A DNA stretch of 64,000 bases from Pseudomonas chlororaphis subsp. piscium (GCF_003850345.1 NZ_CP027707.1:2108001-2172000); one strand, 5' to 3'; positions 37,529 to 46,665 are shown, counted from the first letter of the stretch. Translations and numbers: made by a program. Notes: generated by a model from the sequence alone, not told the origin.

Positions 37529-38674
37529 ATGCTGATTGTTGCCGACGAAAATATTCCCCTGCTCGATGCCTTTTTTGCCGGCTTCGGCGAGATCCGCCGT
37601 TTCCCGGGGCGGGCCATCGACCGCGCCGCCATCGAGGGCGCCGATGTGCTGCTGGTGCGTTCGGTGACCCAGGTCAGCCGCGCCCTGCTCGAGGGCAGTC
37701 AGGTGCGGTTTGTCGGGACCTGCACCATTGGTACCGATCACCTGGACCTCGAGTACTTCCACGAGGCGGGCATTCGCTGGTCCAGCGCGCCGGGCTGCAA
37801 TGCGCGCGGGGTGGTCGACTATGTGCTGGGCAGCCTGCTGACCCTGGCGGAAATCGAAGGCGCCGACCTGACGCAACGCACGTACGGCGTGGTGGGCGCG
37901 GGTGAGGTCGGTGGGCGGCTGATCGAGGTGTTGCGCGGCCTGGGCTGGAAGGTCCTGGTCTGCGATCCGCCACGGCAGGTGGCGGAAGGTGGCGACTACG
38001 TCAGCCTGGAACAGATCCTCGACCAGTGCGATGTCATCAGCCTGCACACCCCCTTGACCAAGGCCGGCGAGCTGCCGACCTGGCACCTGCTGGACAAGCC
38101 ACGCCTGCGACAGCTGCGCCCCGGCGCCTGGCTGATCAACGCCAGCCGTGGCGCGGTGGTGGATAACAGCGCCTTGCGCGAAGTACTGCTCGAGCGTGAA
38201 GACCTGCAGGCGGTGCTGGATGTCTGGGAGGGCGAGCCCCAGGTCGATGTGGCCCTGGCCGACCTGTGCGTGCTGGCCACGCCGCATATCGCCGGTTACA
38301 GCCTCGATGGCCGGCAACGCGGGACGGCGCAGATCTATCAGGCGCTCTGCGATTACCTCGGCCAGCCGCAAGCGATTCATTTGCGCGACCTGCTGCCCCG
38401 GCCATGGCTGTCGGAAGTGAGCCTCGATGCCAATAGCGATCCGGCCTGGTCCCTGGCGATGATCTGTCGGGCGGTCTACGACCCGCGGCGCGACGATGCG
38501 GATTTCCGCCGCAGCCTGGTGGGCAGCGTGGCCGAGCAGCGCGCGGCCTTCGATGCGTTGCGCAAGGGCTATCCGCCGCGACGTGAAATCGATGGGCTGG
38601 CCGTGCGTATCCAGGGCGAAGCGCCAGGCTTGCAGCAAATCGTATCGGCCCTGGGGGCGGTGTCGGTTCGCTGA
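37529..38674 (+). CDS. pdxB: Erythronate-4-phosphate dehydrogenase
   Basis: A 381-residue D-2-hydroxyacid dehydrogenase of the pyridoxal phosphate (vitamin B6) pathway. It has '[21 protein letters not shown]' at the N-terminus, the NAD site '[22 protein letters not shown]', '[16 protein letters not shown]' and the catalytic His region '[15 protein letters not shown]'. A C-terminal PdxB dimerisation domain follows (about 290-381), which sets it apart from generic dehydrogenases. AAAGGAG precedes ATG 37529. Confidence 0.98.
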   Translation: MLIVADENIPLLDAFFAGFGEIRRFPGRAIDRAAIEGADVLLVRSVTQVSRALLEGSQVRFVGTCTIGTDHLDLEYFHEAGIRWSSAPGCNARGVVDYVLGSLLTLAEIEGADLTQRTYGVVGAGEVGGRLIEVLRGLGWKVLVCDPPRQVAEGGDYVSLEQILDQCDVISLHTPLTKAGELPTWHLLDKPRLRQLRPGAWLINASRGAVVDNSALREVLLEREDLQAVLDVWEGEPQVDVALADLCVLATPHIAGYSLDGRQRGTAQIYQALCDYLGQPQAIHLRDLLPRPWLSEVSLDANSDPAWSLAMICRAVYDPRRDDADFRRSLVGSVAEQRAAFDALRKGYPPRREIDGLAVRIQGEAPGLQQIVSALGAVSVR

Positions 38675-38709
38675 TCGGGTCTGGAACCGGGTCGTTTCCG
38701 GCAGGCATA

Positions 38710-38733
38710 AAAAACCCGGCTTCAGGGCCGGGT
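38710..38733 (-). terminator. Terminator for the small minus-strand gene at 38756
   Basis: ACCCGGC / GCCGGGT stem; on the minus strand it is followed by TTTTTTATG. It also lies just after the convergent pdxB stop. Confidence 0.82.
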
Positions 38734-38755
38734 CAAGAGGACGTGAGGCTATGTG

Positions 38756-38935
38756 TCAATCTTGCTGCGCAGGCTTGACCAGTCGCTTTTCCAGTTCGCG
38801 GCAGGCGTTCTGGATCATGTCTTCGGTGATCGGTACTTCGCGACCCTGAGCGTCGATGATGGCGCATCCCAGAGACTGGTCGGGGTGGGTACGAATCACT
38901 TCAATCTTGTCATTGCTGCTGTTTTGCAAGGACAT
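38756..38935 (-). CDS. Conserved small protein (PA1571-like)
   Basis: A 59-residue soluble protein of the short Pseudomonas family resembling P. aeruginosa PA1571; function unknown. 'KIEVIRTHPDQSLGCAIIDAQGREVPITEDMIQNACRELEKRL' suggests a beta-hairpin followed by a charged helix. ATG 38935 is supported by GAGGAGA 7 bases upstream; an ATG five codons earlier (38950) is not. It has its own terminator, so it is probably a single-gene unit. Confidence 0.8.
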   Translation of the reverse strand: MSLQNSSNDKIEVIRTHPDQSLGCAIIDAQGREVPITEDMIQNACRELEKRLVKPAQQD

Positions 38936-39291
38936 GGCCTGTCTCCTCATCAGGTTGTGCGCTTACTTTAAAACCGCCAGGTGACCAAGCTGTGACAACT
39001 CCCTGCAAGATCCCACTACGGCGTTTTCTATCCGGTGCAGTCCTCAGTCCAACAGAAATGCCTGTGGACTTCCACTCGGACCTTAGACCAATAGCATCTA
39101 GGCTCCAGTATCAGCGGACATAATTAACCTGACTCATTGTGATTTACCGAAGTTCCAGGAAAAGAAGGTTCCAGGAAAACAGGTTCCAGGAAATCGGTTC
39201 CGACAAACAGGGCTGCGCCTCATGACTGTGCTGGATCACCCAGCGGTGGATGGGGCGGGGCGGTTCCCAGGTGTGCTTCCGGATGAACTTC
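38936..39291. other. 356-base gap before the ABC exporter, with phased repeats
   Basis: This is the promoter region for the small minus-strand gene and the ABC exporter. Its notable content is four GTTCC(AGGAAA) repeats at 39152-39201 (separate entry). Apart from these no gene or terminator is seen. Confidence 0.5.
39152..39201 (+). repeat. Phased GTTCCAGGAAA direct repeats
   Basis: GTTCCAGGAAA occurs at 39152, 39168 and 39183, with a truncated GTTCC at 39197; the unit spacing is 16, 15 and 14 bases. The array ends about 90 bases before the exporter start. Origin by slippage or a regulator-binding array are both possible. Confidence 0.75.
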
Positions 39292-41058
39292 ATGCTTTCT
39301 TCGCGTCAACGCCGGGCGATTCGCCTGGCCAGTCGTTTCATCGCGCCTTATCGCTGGCAGGCCCTGGGGGCGTTGCTGGCGCTGGTGGTGACCGCGGGTA
39401 TCACCCTGTCCATGGGGCAGGGCATCCGCCTGTTGGTGGACCAGGGTTTCATGACCGGATCACCGGACCTGCTCAACCAGTCCATCGGCCTGTTTCTGCT
39501 GCTGGTGATGGGGCTGGCGGTGGGGACGTTCGTGCGTTTCTACCTGGTGTCGTGGATCGGCGAGCGCTGCGTGGCGGACATCCGTCGGCAGGTGTTCAAT
39601 CATCTGATCTACCTGCACCCGGGCTTCTATGAGAATAACCGCAGCTCGGAGATCCAGTCGCGGCTGACCGCCGACACCACCTTGCTGCAATCGGTGATCG
39701 GCTCGTCTCTCTCGCTGTTCTTGCGTAATGCGCTGATGGTGATCGGCGGCATCGTGTTGCTGTTTGTCACCAACCCCAAGCTCACCAGCATCGTGGTGAT
39801 CGCCTTGCCTCTGGTGTTGGTGCCGATCCTGATTTTTGGCCGTCGGGTACGCAGCCTGTCGCGCTTGAGCCAGGACCGTATCGCCGATGTCGGCAGCTAT
39901 GTGGCGGAAACCCTGGGCCAGATCAAGACCGTCCAGGCCTATAACCACCAGCCCCAGGATGAGCAACGTTTTGCCCTGACGGTGGAGGAGGCGTTCAACA
40001 CCGCGCGCCGGCGTATCGTCCAGCGTGCCTGGCTGATTACCCTGGTGATCGTGCTGGTGCTGGGGGCGGTCGGGGTGATGCTCTGGGTCGGCGGCATGGA
40101 TGTGATCGCCGGGCGCATTTCCAGTGGCGAGCTGGCGGCCTTTGTCTTCTACAGCCTGATCGTCGGCAGTGCCTTCGGCACCCTGAGCGAAGTGATCGGC
40201 GAGCTGCAACGGGCCGCCGGCGCGGCGGAGCGGATTGCCGAGTTGCTGCGTTCGGAAAACCTCATCCAGCCGCCGAGCGATGGCCTGGCCACCTTGCCCG
40301 AGCGGGTACGGGGCGAGCTGGTGCTGGAGAACCTGCGCTTCTCTTATCCGTCGCGTCCGGACAGTTATGCCGTCGATGGCTTGAGCTTGACTATCCACGA
40401 GGGGGAAACCTTGGCGCTGGTCGGGCCGTCGGGGGCGGGCAAGTCGACCATCTATGATCTGCTGCTGCGTTTCTATGACCCGGAGCAGGGGCGCATCCTG
40501 CTCGATGGCGTGCCCTTGACCCAGCTCGATCCGCAGGATGTGCGTCGTTGTTTTGCCCTGGTGTCGCAAAGCCCGGCGCTGTTCTTCGGTAGCATTGAGG
40601 AGAACATTCGTTATGGCAAACCCTCGGCCACCTCGGAGCAGGTCAGGGAGGCGGCAAGGATCGCCTACGCTCACGACTTCATCGAGAAAATGCCCAAGGG
40701 TTATCAGACCCATCTCGGCGATGCGGGGCTGGGACTTTCCGGCGGTCAGCGCCAGCGCCTGGCGATTGCCCGGGCGCTGCTGGTGGATGCGCCGATCCTG
40801 TTGCTGGATGAAGCCACCAGCGCCCTGGATGCGCAGAGCGAGCATCTGATCCAGCAGGCCTTGCCGAGCCTAATGAAGAATCGCACCACCCTGGTGATCG
40901 CCCATCGCCTGGCCACGGTGAAAAATGCCGACCGGATCGCGGTGATGGATCAGGGTCGGTTGGTGGCGGTGGGTACCCACCAGGAGTTGATCGCCAGCAA
41001 TCCGCTGTATGCGCGTCTGGCGGCGTTGCAGTTCAGCGACGGCCGGTCTGTGCCCTGA
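39292..41058 (+). CDS. ABC exporter, fused membrane and ATPase domains (MsbA-related)
   Basis: A 588-residue half-transporter that dimerises. Six transmembrane helices lie in about 1-310 ('FIAPYRWQALGALLALVVTAGITLSMGQ' begins the first). The nucleotide-binding domain has Walker A 'LVGPSGAGKSTIYDLLLRFYDP', Q-loop 'LVSQSPALFFGS', signature 'LSGGQRQRLAIARALL', Walker B 'ILLLDEATSALD' and the H-loop 'VIAHRLAT'. It belongs to the MsbA-related multidrug/lipid exporter group; it is not the kdtA-linked msbA, and the substrate is unknown. Starts at 39283 and 39292 are both possible; the latter has a GGA 8 bases upstream. Confidence 0.93.
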   Translation: MLSSRQRRAIRLASRFIAPYRWQALGALLALVVTAGITLSMGQGIRLLVDQGFMTGSPDLLNQSIGLFLLLVMGLAVGTFVRFYLVSWIGERCVADIRRQVFNHLIYLHPGFYENNRSSEIQSRLTADTTLLQSVIGSSLSLFLRNALMVIGGIVLLFVTNPKLTSIVVIALPLVLVPILIFGRRVRSLSRLSQDRIADVGSYVAETLGQIKTVQAYNHQPQDEQRFALTVEEAFNTARRRIVQRAWLITLVIVLVLGAVGVMLWVGGMDVIAGRISSGELAAFVFYSLIVGSAFGTLSEVIGELQRAAGAAERIAELLRSENLIQPPSDGLATLPERVRGELVLENLRFSYPSRPDSYAVDGLSLTIHEGETLALVGPSGAGKSTIYDLLLRFYDPEQGRILLDGVPLTQLDPQDVRRCFALVSQSPALFFGSIEENIRYGKPSATSEQVREAARIAYAHDFIEKMPKGYQTHLGDAGLGLSGGQRQRLAIARALLVDAPILLLDEATSALDAQSEHLIQQALPSLMKNRTTLVIAHRLATVKNADRIAVMDQGRLVAVGTHQELIASNPLYARLAALQFSDGRSVP

Positions 41059-41073
41059 CCTCGCGCTGGAAAC

Positions 41074-41104
41074 AAAAATGCCCGCATCGCTGCGGGCATT
41101 TTTT
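41074..41104. terminator. Bidirectional terminator between the ABC exporter and slt
   Basis: AAAATGCCCGCA / TGCGGGCATTTT with a TCGC loop and A/T runs on both sides, between convergent genes. Confidence 0.92.
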
Positions 41105-41119
41105 ATAGGGCGTTATCGC

Positions 41120-43048
41120 TTACTGATCGTCGAAATACCGCTCATGCCAATCCACCAATGGCTGTGGCGAATTGAGTTTCTGGCCGTAGATCACCGAATA
41201 GGACAGCACGTTCTGCACGTACTGGCGGGTTTCGTCGAATGGAATGCTCTCCACCCAGACGTCGAAGCTCAGGTGGTCGGCACCCTTGAGCCATTGGCGT
41301 ACGCGCCCAGGGCCGGCGTTGTAGGCGGCGGAAGCGAGTACCCGGTTACCGTTGAACTGGCTGTGCACCTGGCTCAGGTAGGCGGCGCCGAGCTGGATGT
41401 TCTTGTCCGGGTTCAGCACTTGCTGCGGCGAGGCCAGCGGGATGCTGAACTTGCGCGCGGTTTCCTTCGCGGTGCCGGGCATCAGCTGCATCAGACCGGC
41501 CGCGCCGACGCCCGAACGAGCGTCGTCCATGAACGCGCTTTCCTGGCGGGTGATCGCGAATACCCAGCTCGAGTGCAGGCCACGGACCTTGGCTTCGCGC
41601 ACCAAGGTGTCGCGGTGGGCCATCGGGAAACGGATGTCCAGGTCGTCCCAGTACTTCGCCTGGCTGATGGTGCGGATGGCCGGGAAGTACCATTTCAGGT
41701 CGTAGGCCAGCTTGGCCTGGGCGACCATCTCGTCACGGCTGAAGTGACGGCTGACGTGGTACCACTCACGCCGGCCATCGACGATCTGGCCGCGGGCATG
41801 GAACTCCAGGGCGCGCCGCACACCCGGCGTATTGCGCACCTTGTTGATTACCTGCTGGCTGAGCACCAGCGGTTTGTTGTTCAACTGATAAGGCAGTTGG
41901 GTGCGGTCGGCCGCGAGGAAACCATAGAAGTCGCGTTCGTTGGCCAGGCCTTTGTAGAGGGTCTGGGCCTGAGGGTTCTGCGGCTGGGCCAGTTCCAGGC
42001 TGCGTGCTTGCCAGTAGCGCCAGCGGTTGGTGGTCGCCAGGTCCTGGGGCAGTTTGCGGGTCAGCTGGTAGGCATCCTCCCAGCGAGCCAGGCGCAGCAG
42101 CAGGCGCAGGCGCCATTCGGAAACCGTGTTGTCGCGCAGCTCGGGATCGTATTTGGTCATCACTTCAAGGCCGCGGCTGTCGAAGCGCCGCGCCAGGGTC
42201 AGGCCGATTTCCCGGGCAATCGCCACTTTTTCGTCACGGGAGAAGTGCATGCTGCTGGCATAACCGTCGAGCAGGGCCATGGCCCTGTCCGGATCCTGGC
42301 GGGCCAGGCGGCGCAGACCCAGGCCGACCACGTCGGACATGGCTTCGCTGGCCGGGGTGAAGCGCGACGGCTGGCTGAGCAGCTCGGGCTTCTGGGCAAC
42401 GTCTACCAGCAACCGGCCTTGAGGGGCGAGGGTGGTCATGCTTTTGACCAGGCTGTTGGCCAGTGGATAGTTGCGGGCCTCGGCGGCCAATTTGGCGCGC
42501 TGCCAGCGTTTCTGTTCGGTCAGCTGGCCTTCGGCGGCCCACTGGGCGAACAGCGCATCGCAGGTCGCGGGCAGGGATTTGCCGCTGAGCCAGAGCTTGT
42601 CGGTGGCGGCGTAACCTTCGGCCTTGAGGTTGTGGCCCAGTTGGTATTGCGCGTTCAGGCAGTCCAGCTCGGTGAAGTTGAGCTTGGGGTCGTAGTACTT
42701 GACGAAGGTGGCCCAGTCGCCGCGTTCGGCCAGCCAGCGCAACCAGCGCAGTTTCATCCAGTTGGCCTGGGGCAGGTCGCCGTGTTCACGGAGAAACTTT
42801 TCGATCTCGGCGTTGCTGGCGGTCTTTAACCGGGCGGTCAGTTCGTCATAGGCCAGATAGGGCTCGAGCGGGTAGTCGGCCAGGACCTGGCTGTAGCGGA
42901 AGTACGGACCGGAGTCACCCTTGGCCAGGGCGCGCTTGGCTTCATCGTAATACTGACGCTGGAGGGAAAGGTCCGCGGCCTGAGCGGTGTGCACGGCAGA
43001 GGCAGAAAGAAGCAGGCAGGATAAAAGACTGAAAAGGCGACTGCGCAT
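41120..43048 (-). CDS. slt: Soluble lytic murein transglycosylase Slt
   Basis: A 642-residue periplasmic enzyme that cleaves peptidoglycan to 1,6-anhydro-muropeptides. The signal peptide is residues 1-24 (cut after 'HTAQA'). A long alpha-superhelical U- and L-domain (about 30-470) follows, then the lysozyme-like catalytic domain: 'WVFAITRQESAFMDDARSGVGAAGLMQLMPGTA' contains the catalytic Glu503. That is about residue 479 of the mature form, next to Glu478 of E. coli Slt70. 'YNAGPGRVRQW' is typical. ATG 43048 gives a proper signal peptide; earlier in-frame starts do not. It is divergent from uup. Confidence 0.96.
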   Translation of the reverse strand: MRSRLFSLLSCLLLSASAVHTAQAADLSLQRQYYDEAKRALAKGDSGPYFRYSQVLADYPLEPYLAYDELTARLKTASNAEIEKFLREHGDLPQANWMKLRWLRWLAERGDWATFVKYYDPKLNFTELDCLNAQYQLGHNLKAEGYAATDKLWLSGKSLPATCDALFAQWAAEGQLTEQKRWQRAKLAAEARNYPLANSLVKSMTTLAPQGRLLVDVAQKPELLSQPSRFTPASEAMSDVVGLGLRRLARQDPDRAMALLDGYASSMHFSRDEKVAIAREIGLTLARRFDSRGLEVMTKYDPELRDNTVSEWRLRLLLRLARWEDAYQLTRKLPQDLATTNRWRYWQARSLELAQPQNPQAQTLYKGLANERDFYGFLAADRTQLPYQLNNKPLVLSQQVINKVRNTPGVRRALEFHARGQIVDGRREWYHVSRHFSRDEMVAQAKLAYDLKWYFPAIRTISQAKYWDDLDIRFPMAHRDTLVREAKVRGLHSSWVFAITRQESAFMDDARSGVGAAGLMQLMPGTAKETARKFSIPLASPQQVLNPDKNIQLGAAYLSQVHSQFNGNRVLASAAYNAGPGRVRQWLKGADHLSFDVWVESIPFDETRQYVQNVLSYSVIYGQKLNSPQPLVDWHERYFDDQ

Positions 43049-43261
43049 GAGACATCCGGGCAGAGAAATCATGACAAGTGCCGACAAGGCCAACACTGAT
43101 TATTCCCTAGCTTAGCCTTTTGCCAACAGCGGGTGAAAGCTTTGCCGGCCTCTTGTCGCCAGTTCGCTGCAAATGTTGTTCAGGGTGCTTCAGGAGTGAA
43201 AATGCCGGCCTTCTGAGGCCTCAACTCAGGTAGAATGCGCGCCCGGTTTTTGGAGAAGCTC

Positions 43262-45181
43262 ATGACCCTGCTCAAATTCAGCGATGTGTCCCTTGCGTTC
43301 GGCGCTATGCCGTTGTTGGACAAGGTGTCCTGGCAGATCGCCCGTGGTGAGCGGGTGTGCATCATCGGCCGCAACGGTACTGGCAAATCCAGCATGATGA
43401 AGCTGGTCAAGGGCGATCAGAAGCCCGACGACGGTTCCGTATGGCGTGCGCCCGGTCTGAAAATCGGCGAGTTGCCGCAGGAATTGCCAGTGGCCGACGA
43501 GCGGACGGTGTTTGACGTCGTCGCCCAGGGCCTCGATGGCGTTGGCGAACTGCTGGCGCAGTATCACCACCTGAGCCAGAACATCGTCACCGATGCCGAT
43601 CTGGAAAAGCTCATGCACGTCCAGCATGACCTCGAAGCCCGTGACGGCTGGCGCTTGCAGACGCTGGTGGACAGCACTCTGAGCCGCCTGCAACTGCCGG
43701 CCGACAAGACCCTCGCCGAGTTGTCCGGTGGCTGGCGTCGTCGCGTCCTGCTGGCCCAGGCCCTGGTGTCCGAACCGGACCTGCTGCTGCTCGACGAACC
43801 GACCAACCACCTGGATATCGGTGCCATCGCCTGGCTGGAAGAAGCCTTGAAGGACTTCCAGGGTGCCGTCCTCTTTATTACCCACGACCGTTCCTTCCTG
43901 CAGAACCTGGCGACCCGGATTCTCGAACTGGACCGTGGTGGGCTGATCGACTGGAACGGCGACTACGCCAGTTTCCTGGTGCACAAGGAAGCGATGCTGG
44001 CGGCCGAAGAGACGGCCAACGCGTTGTTCGACAAGCGCCTGGCCCAGGAAGAAGTCTGGATTCGCCAAGGCATCAAGGCCCGCCGTACCCGTAACGAAGG
44101 CCGCGTGCGCGCCCTCAAGGCCCTGCGGGTCGAGCGCAGCGAGCGTCGTGAGCGTACCGGCAAGGCCAATATCCAGCTGGAAACCGCGGACAAGTCCGGC
44201 AAGCAGGTAATGGTGCTCGAAGACGTGAGCTTCGCTCATCCGGGCGGGCCGTTCCTGGTCAAGAATTTCTCCATGGTCCTGCAGCGCGGCGACCGTATCG
44301 GCCTGCTCGGCGCCAACGGCACCGGCAAGACCACACTGCTCAAGCTGATGCTGGGCGGCCTGGTGCCGAGCAGTGGCAAGGTCGAGGAGGGTACGCGCAT
44401 CGACGTGGCCTACTTCGACCAGCTGCGTCACCAGTTGGACCTGGAAAAGACCGTGATCGACAACGTCGCCGAAGGTCGCGACTTTATCGATATCGATGGC
44501 CAGAGCCGTCACGTGCTCAGCTACCTGGGGGATTTCCTGTTCAGCCCGCAGCGTGCCCGCACGCCGGTCAAGGCGCTGTCCGGTGGCGAGCGTGCCCGGC
44601 TGTTGCTGGCCAAGCTGTTCAGCAAGCCGGCCAACCTGCTGGTGCTCGACGAACCGACCAACGACCTGGATGTGGAAACCCTCGAGCTGCTGGAAGAAGT
44701 GCTGCTGACCTTCCAGGGCACCGTGCTGATGGTCAGCCACGACCGGGCATTCCTCGATAACGTGGTGACCAGCACCCTGGTGTTCGAAGGCGAAGGCAAG
44801 GTTCGCGAATATGTCGGTGGTTATCAGGACTGGCTGCGCCAGGGCGGTTCGCCACGCCTGCTGGGCGTGACCGAAAACAAGTCCGGCAAGGCCGAGCTGA
44901 ATTCGGCGGTGGTTGCCCCTGTCGCGGCGGAACCTGCTGCGGCACAGGAAGCGCCTGCGGCCAAGAAGAAGCTCAGCTACAAGTTGCAGCGGGAACTCGA
45001 GGCACTGCCTGGCCAGATCGAAGCCATGGAACAGCAGATCGCCAGCGTGGAAGCGGAGATGGCCGACGCCGGCTTCTATCAGCGTCCTGCGGCCGAGACC
45101 ACGGCGGTCATCGCCCAACTGGAACAGCTCAACGCTGAACTGGACGTGATGGTCGAGCGCTGGGCCGAGCTGGATGCCTGA
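43262..45181 (+). CDS. uup: ABC-F family ATPase Uup
   Basis: A 639-residue soluble twin-ATPase. The first domain has Walker A 'CIIGRNGTGKSSMMK' and signature 'LSGGWRRRVLLAQALV'; the second has 'LLGANGTGKTTLLKL' and 'LSGGERARLLLAKLF'. Both contain 'LLLDEPTNHLD'/'LVLDEPTNDLD'. The inter-domain Arg-rich linker and the C-terminal coiled-coil region ('YKLQRELEALPGQIEAMEQQIASVEAEM') are specific to Uup within ABC-F. Uup is linked to ribosome function and suppression of transposon excision. ATG 43262 follows GGAG at 7 bases. Confidence 0.96.
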   Translation: MTLLKFSDVSLAFGAMPLLDKVSWQIARGERVCIIGRNGTGKSSMMKLVKGDQKPDDGSVWRAPGLKIGELPQELPVADERTVFDVVAQGLDGVGELLAQYHHLSQNIVTDADLEKLMHVQHDLEARDGWRLQTLVDSTLSRLQLPADKTLAELSGGWRRRVLLAQALVSEPDLLLLDEPTNHLDIGAIAWLEEALKDFQGAVLFITHDRSFLQNLATRILELDRGGLIDWNGDYASFLVHKEAMLAAEETANALFDKRLAQEEVWIRQGIKARRTRNEGRVRALKALRVERSERRERTGKANIQLETADKSGKQVMVLEDVSFAHPGGPFLVKNFSMVLQRGDRIGLLGANGTGKTTLLKLMLGGLVPSSGKVEEGTRIDVAYFDQLRHQLDLEKTVIDNVAEGRDFIDIDGQSRHVLSYLGDFLFSPQRARTPVKALSGGERARLLLAKLFSKPANLLVLDEPTNDLDVETLELLEEVLLTFQGTVLMVSHDRAFLDNVVTSTLVFEGEGKVREYVGGYQDWLRQGGSPRLLGVTENKSGKAELNSAVVAPVAAEPAAAQEAPAAKKKLSYKLQRELEALPGQIEAMEQQIASVEAEMADAGFYQRPAAETTAVIAQLEQLNAELDVMVERWAELDA

Positions 45182-45197
45182 GTGACCTGGCGTCAAT

Positions 45198-45228
45198 AAA
45201 AAAGCCCGACATTCATGTCGGGCTTTTT
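45198..45228. terminator. Bidirectional terminator between uup and the universal stress gene
   Basis: GCCCGACAT / ATGTCGGGC with a 2-nt loop, flanked by AAAAAA and TTTTT. Confidence 0.92.
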
Positions 45229-45268
45229 GCAGGGCCGGTGCGGGCGGAGAATTCTTCCGGTGGCAGGC

Positions 45269-45706
45269 TCAGCGTTTGACCAGGTGTACGGCCAGTACGT
45301 CGCAAGGGGCGCCGTGCAGCACGTCGTTGGCGGTCGAACCCAGTAGCAGGGCCAGGCCGTGGCGGCCATGGCTGCCGACCACGATCAGGTCGCATTCCTG
45401 TTCCTTGGCCAGGTGGTGGATTTCCTGGCGTGGCTGGCCATAGGTCAGGTGGCTGTATTCCTTGGACAGCTCAGGGTATTTGGTGATGAGGCGATCGAGA
45501 CGCTCTTTGGCCTGGTCGAACTGCTGCTGTTGCAATTGGGACAGGTCCATCGGCACGTCGCCGCCGAACGCCATGGCCATCGGCTCGACAATATGCACCA
45601 GGGACAATTTGGCGCTGTTGCTGACCGACAGCTCGCGAGCCCGGTGGATAACAGGATCGCACTCTTCGGTTAGATCTACGGCGACCAGAATATGGTGGTA
45701 GGGCAT
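45269..45706 (-). CDS. uspA: Universal stress protein (UspA family)
   Basis: A 145-residue cytoplasmic protein with a complete Usp fold. 'YHHILVAVDLTEECDPVIHRARELS' is the first strand-helix, and 'DLIVVGSHGRHGLALLLGSTANDVLHGAPCDVLAV' carries the G-2x-G-9x-G(S/T) pattern. Its closest match by motif is the UspA group, which is induced by growth arrest. It is divergent from the hypothetical gene at 45811 and convergent with uup. Confidence 0.93.
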   Translation of the reverse strand: MPYHHILVAVDLTEECDPVIHRARELSVSNSAKLSLVHIVEPMAMAFGGDVPMDLSQLQQQQFDQAKERLDRLITKYPELSKEYSHLTYGQPRQEIHHLAKEQECDLIVVGSHGRHGLALLLGSTANDVLHGAPCDVLAVHLVKR

Positions 45707-45810
45707 GAGGTGCTCCTCCTGAGGATTGCAATAGCTTCAAGTATGGCTGGTTTCAAGCGGATTGGTTCCGACCTGGATCAATCGGCTCATCAAGAATCGG
45801 GAGTACAGAT

Positions 45811-46248
45811 ATGACGGTCTGGATAGTGGTGTCAATCCTCGCGGTGGTGTTGAGCCCGCTGGCCTGGTTGCGCCCGTCGCGCCGCCAGAGCGGGCAGATC
45901 GCCTTGCGCATGGAGGCGCGCCGCATGGGCCTGGGTATGCAACTGGCGCCTCAGGAGTGGCCGCACTGGATGGATCCGCAGCCTCCAAGCCCCTGTGCGC
46001 AATACCATCGGCCGCGGCGCGGCGCACAGCCGGCCTGCTGGGCCTACTGGCAAAGCGCGCCGGGCATCTGGGTCAACCAATGGCGGGAAGCCTGTGCGGA
46101 CCCGACCTTGCTCGAGCACTTTCGCACGCTACCGGCCAATGTGTTCAAGGTCGAGGCCGACCGGCAGATGATCGTCTTGTATTGGGGCGAACGTGGCGAA
46201 GCCAGTGTTTTGCAAGACATTGCCGCGGTGCTCAAGGCGCTGGCGTGA
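45811..46248 (+). CDS. Conserved hypothetical protein with N-terminal membrane helix
   Basis: 145 residues. A single N-terminal hydrophobic helix ('MTVWIVVSILAVVLSPLAWL') is followed by a basic, Pro/Trp-rich region ('PHWMDPQPPSPCAQYHRPRRGAQPACWAYWQ') and a C-terminal alpha/beta-looking stretch ('VFKVEADRQMIVLYWGERGEASVLQDIAAVL'). I do not recognise a domain; it looks like a Pseudomonas-restricted membrane-tethered protein. Codon use matches its neighbours and favours this frame over an overlapping one starting at 45762. It is next to, and divergent from, the universal stress gene. Confidence 0.78.
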   Translation: MTVWIVVSILAVVLSPLAWLRPSRRQSGQIALRMEARRMGLGMQLAPQEWPHWMDPQPPSPCAQYHRPRRGAQPACWAYWQSAPGIWVNQWREACADPTLLEHFRTLPANVFKVEADRQMIVLYWGERGEASVLQDIAAVLKALA

Positions 46249-46295
46249 AACATGACCTGCGTTGCAATGGCGCGGGTTATTGAAAGGCAGGCAAT

Positions 46296-46500
46296 AAAAA
46301 GCCCGACAGGGTCGGGCTGGGTTGGCCAGGCAGGCCGGTAAATCCTTCTGATCCCTTGGTTCTGAGTGGCAGGGGATCGGGTTGTCGCTGATCTTACGCC
46401 TGGTTTTCGGCCAGGCGTCCATATTTTTGCTCCAGGGTTGTGCCAGCGTAGCCGCGAATCGGTTATGGGTGCCACGCATTAGGGCGACTTTTCTAAAGAT
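46296..46500 (-). ncRNA. Candidate small RNA in the gap before fadB
   Basis: A hairpin with AGCCCGAC / GTCGGGCT (46300-46318) is followed by TTTTTATT only when read on the minus strand, yet no minus-strand gene lies upstream of it. Reading backwards from it the minus strand has further stems: GGCC..GGCC, GATCCC..GGGATC and ACGCCTGG / CCAGGCGT. A TAGAAT -10-like hexamer is at 46503-46508. Together they suggest a structured transcript of about 200 nt. No known family is recognised and the -35 is poor, so the 5' end is a guess. Confidence 0.35.
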
Positions 46501-46638
46501 TGATTCTATGAATGTCCTGGGATGAGCAGGCTTGTTGATGGTGCGTGCCCGTCTGAAGTGACTAAGAAGTCGTGTTTTAAACAACCTTTTGGGCGATTGA
46601 CAATTGTCGGATTTTGCCTGAATGTGGCGTACCCAAAT

Positions 46639-46665
46639 CAAACGGGCGTATGAATTGAGCGTTTG
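46639..46665 (+). promoter_or_regulatory. Candidate PsrA double operator upstream of fadBA
   Basis: CAAAC-GGGC-GTATG followed by GAATT-GAGC-GTTTG, two N4-spaced dyads sharing one base. Half-sites fit the G/CAAAC-N4-GTTTG/C PsrA consensus imperfectly in the inner arms. It has the same length and 13-base offset as the double site upstream of psrA (55804-55830), matching 17 of 27 bases. Confidence 0.6.

Noticed and set aside
45762..46283. 173-codon overlapping frame at the 45811 gene
   Set aside because: The 45811-46248 frame has a clean N-terminal membrane helix and better codon use; the longer frame looks like a shadow.
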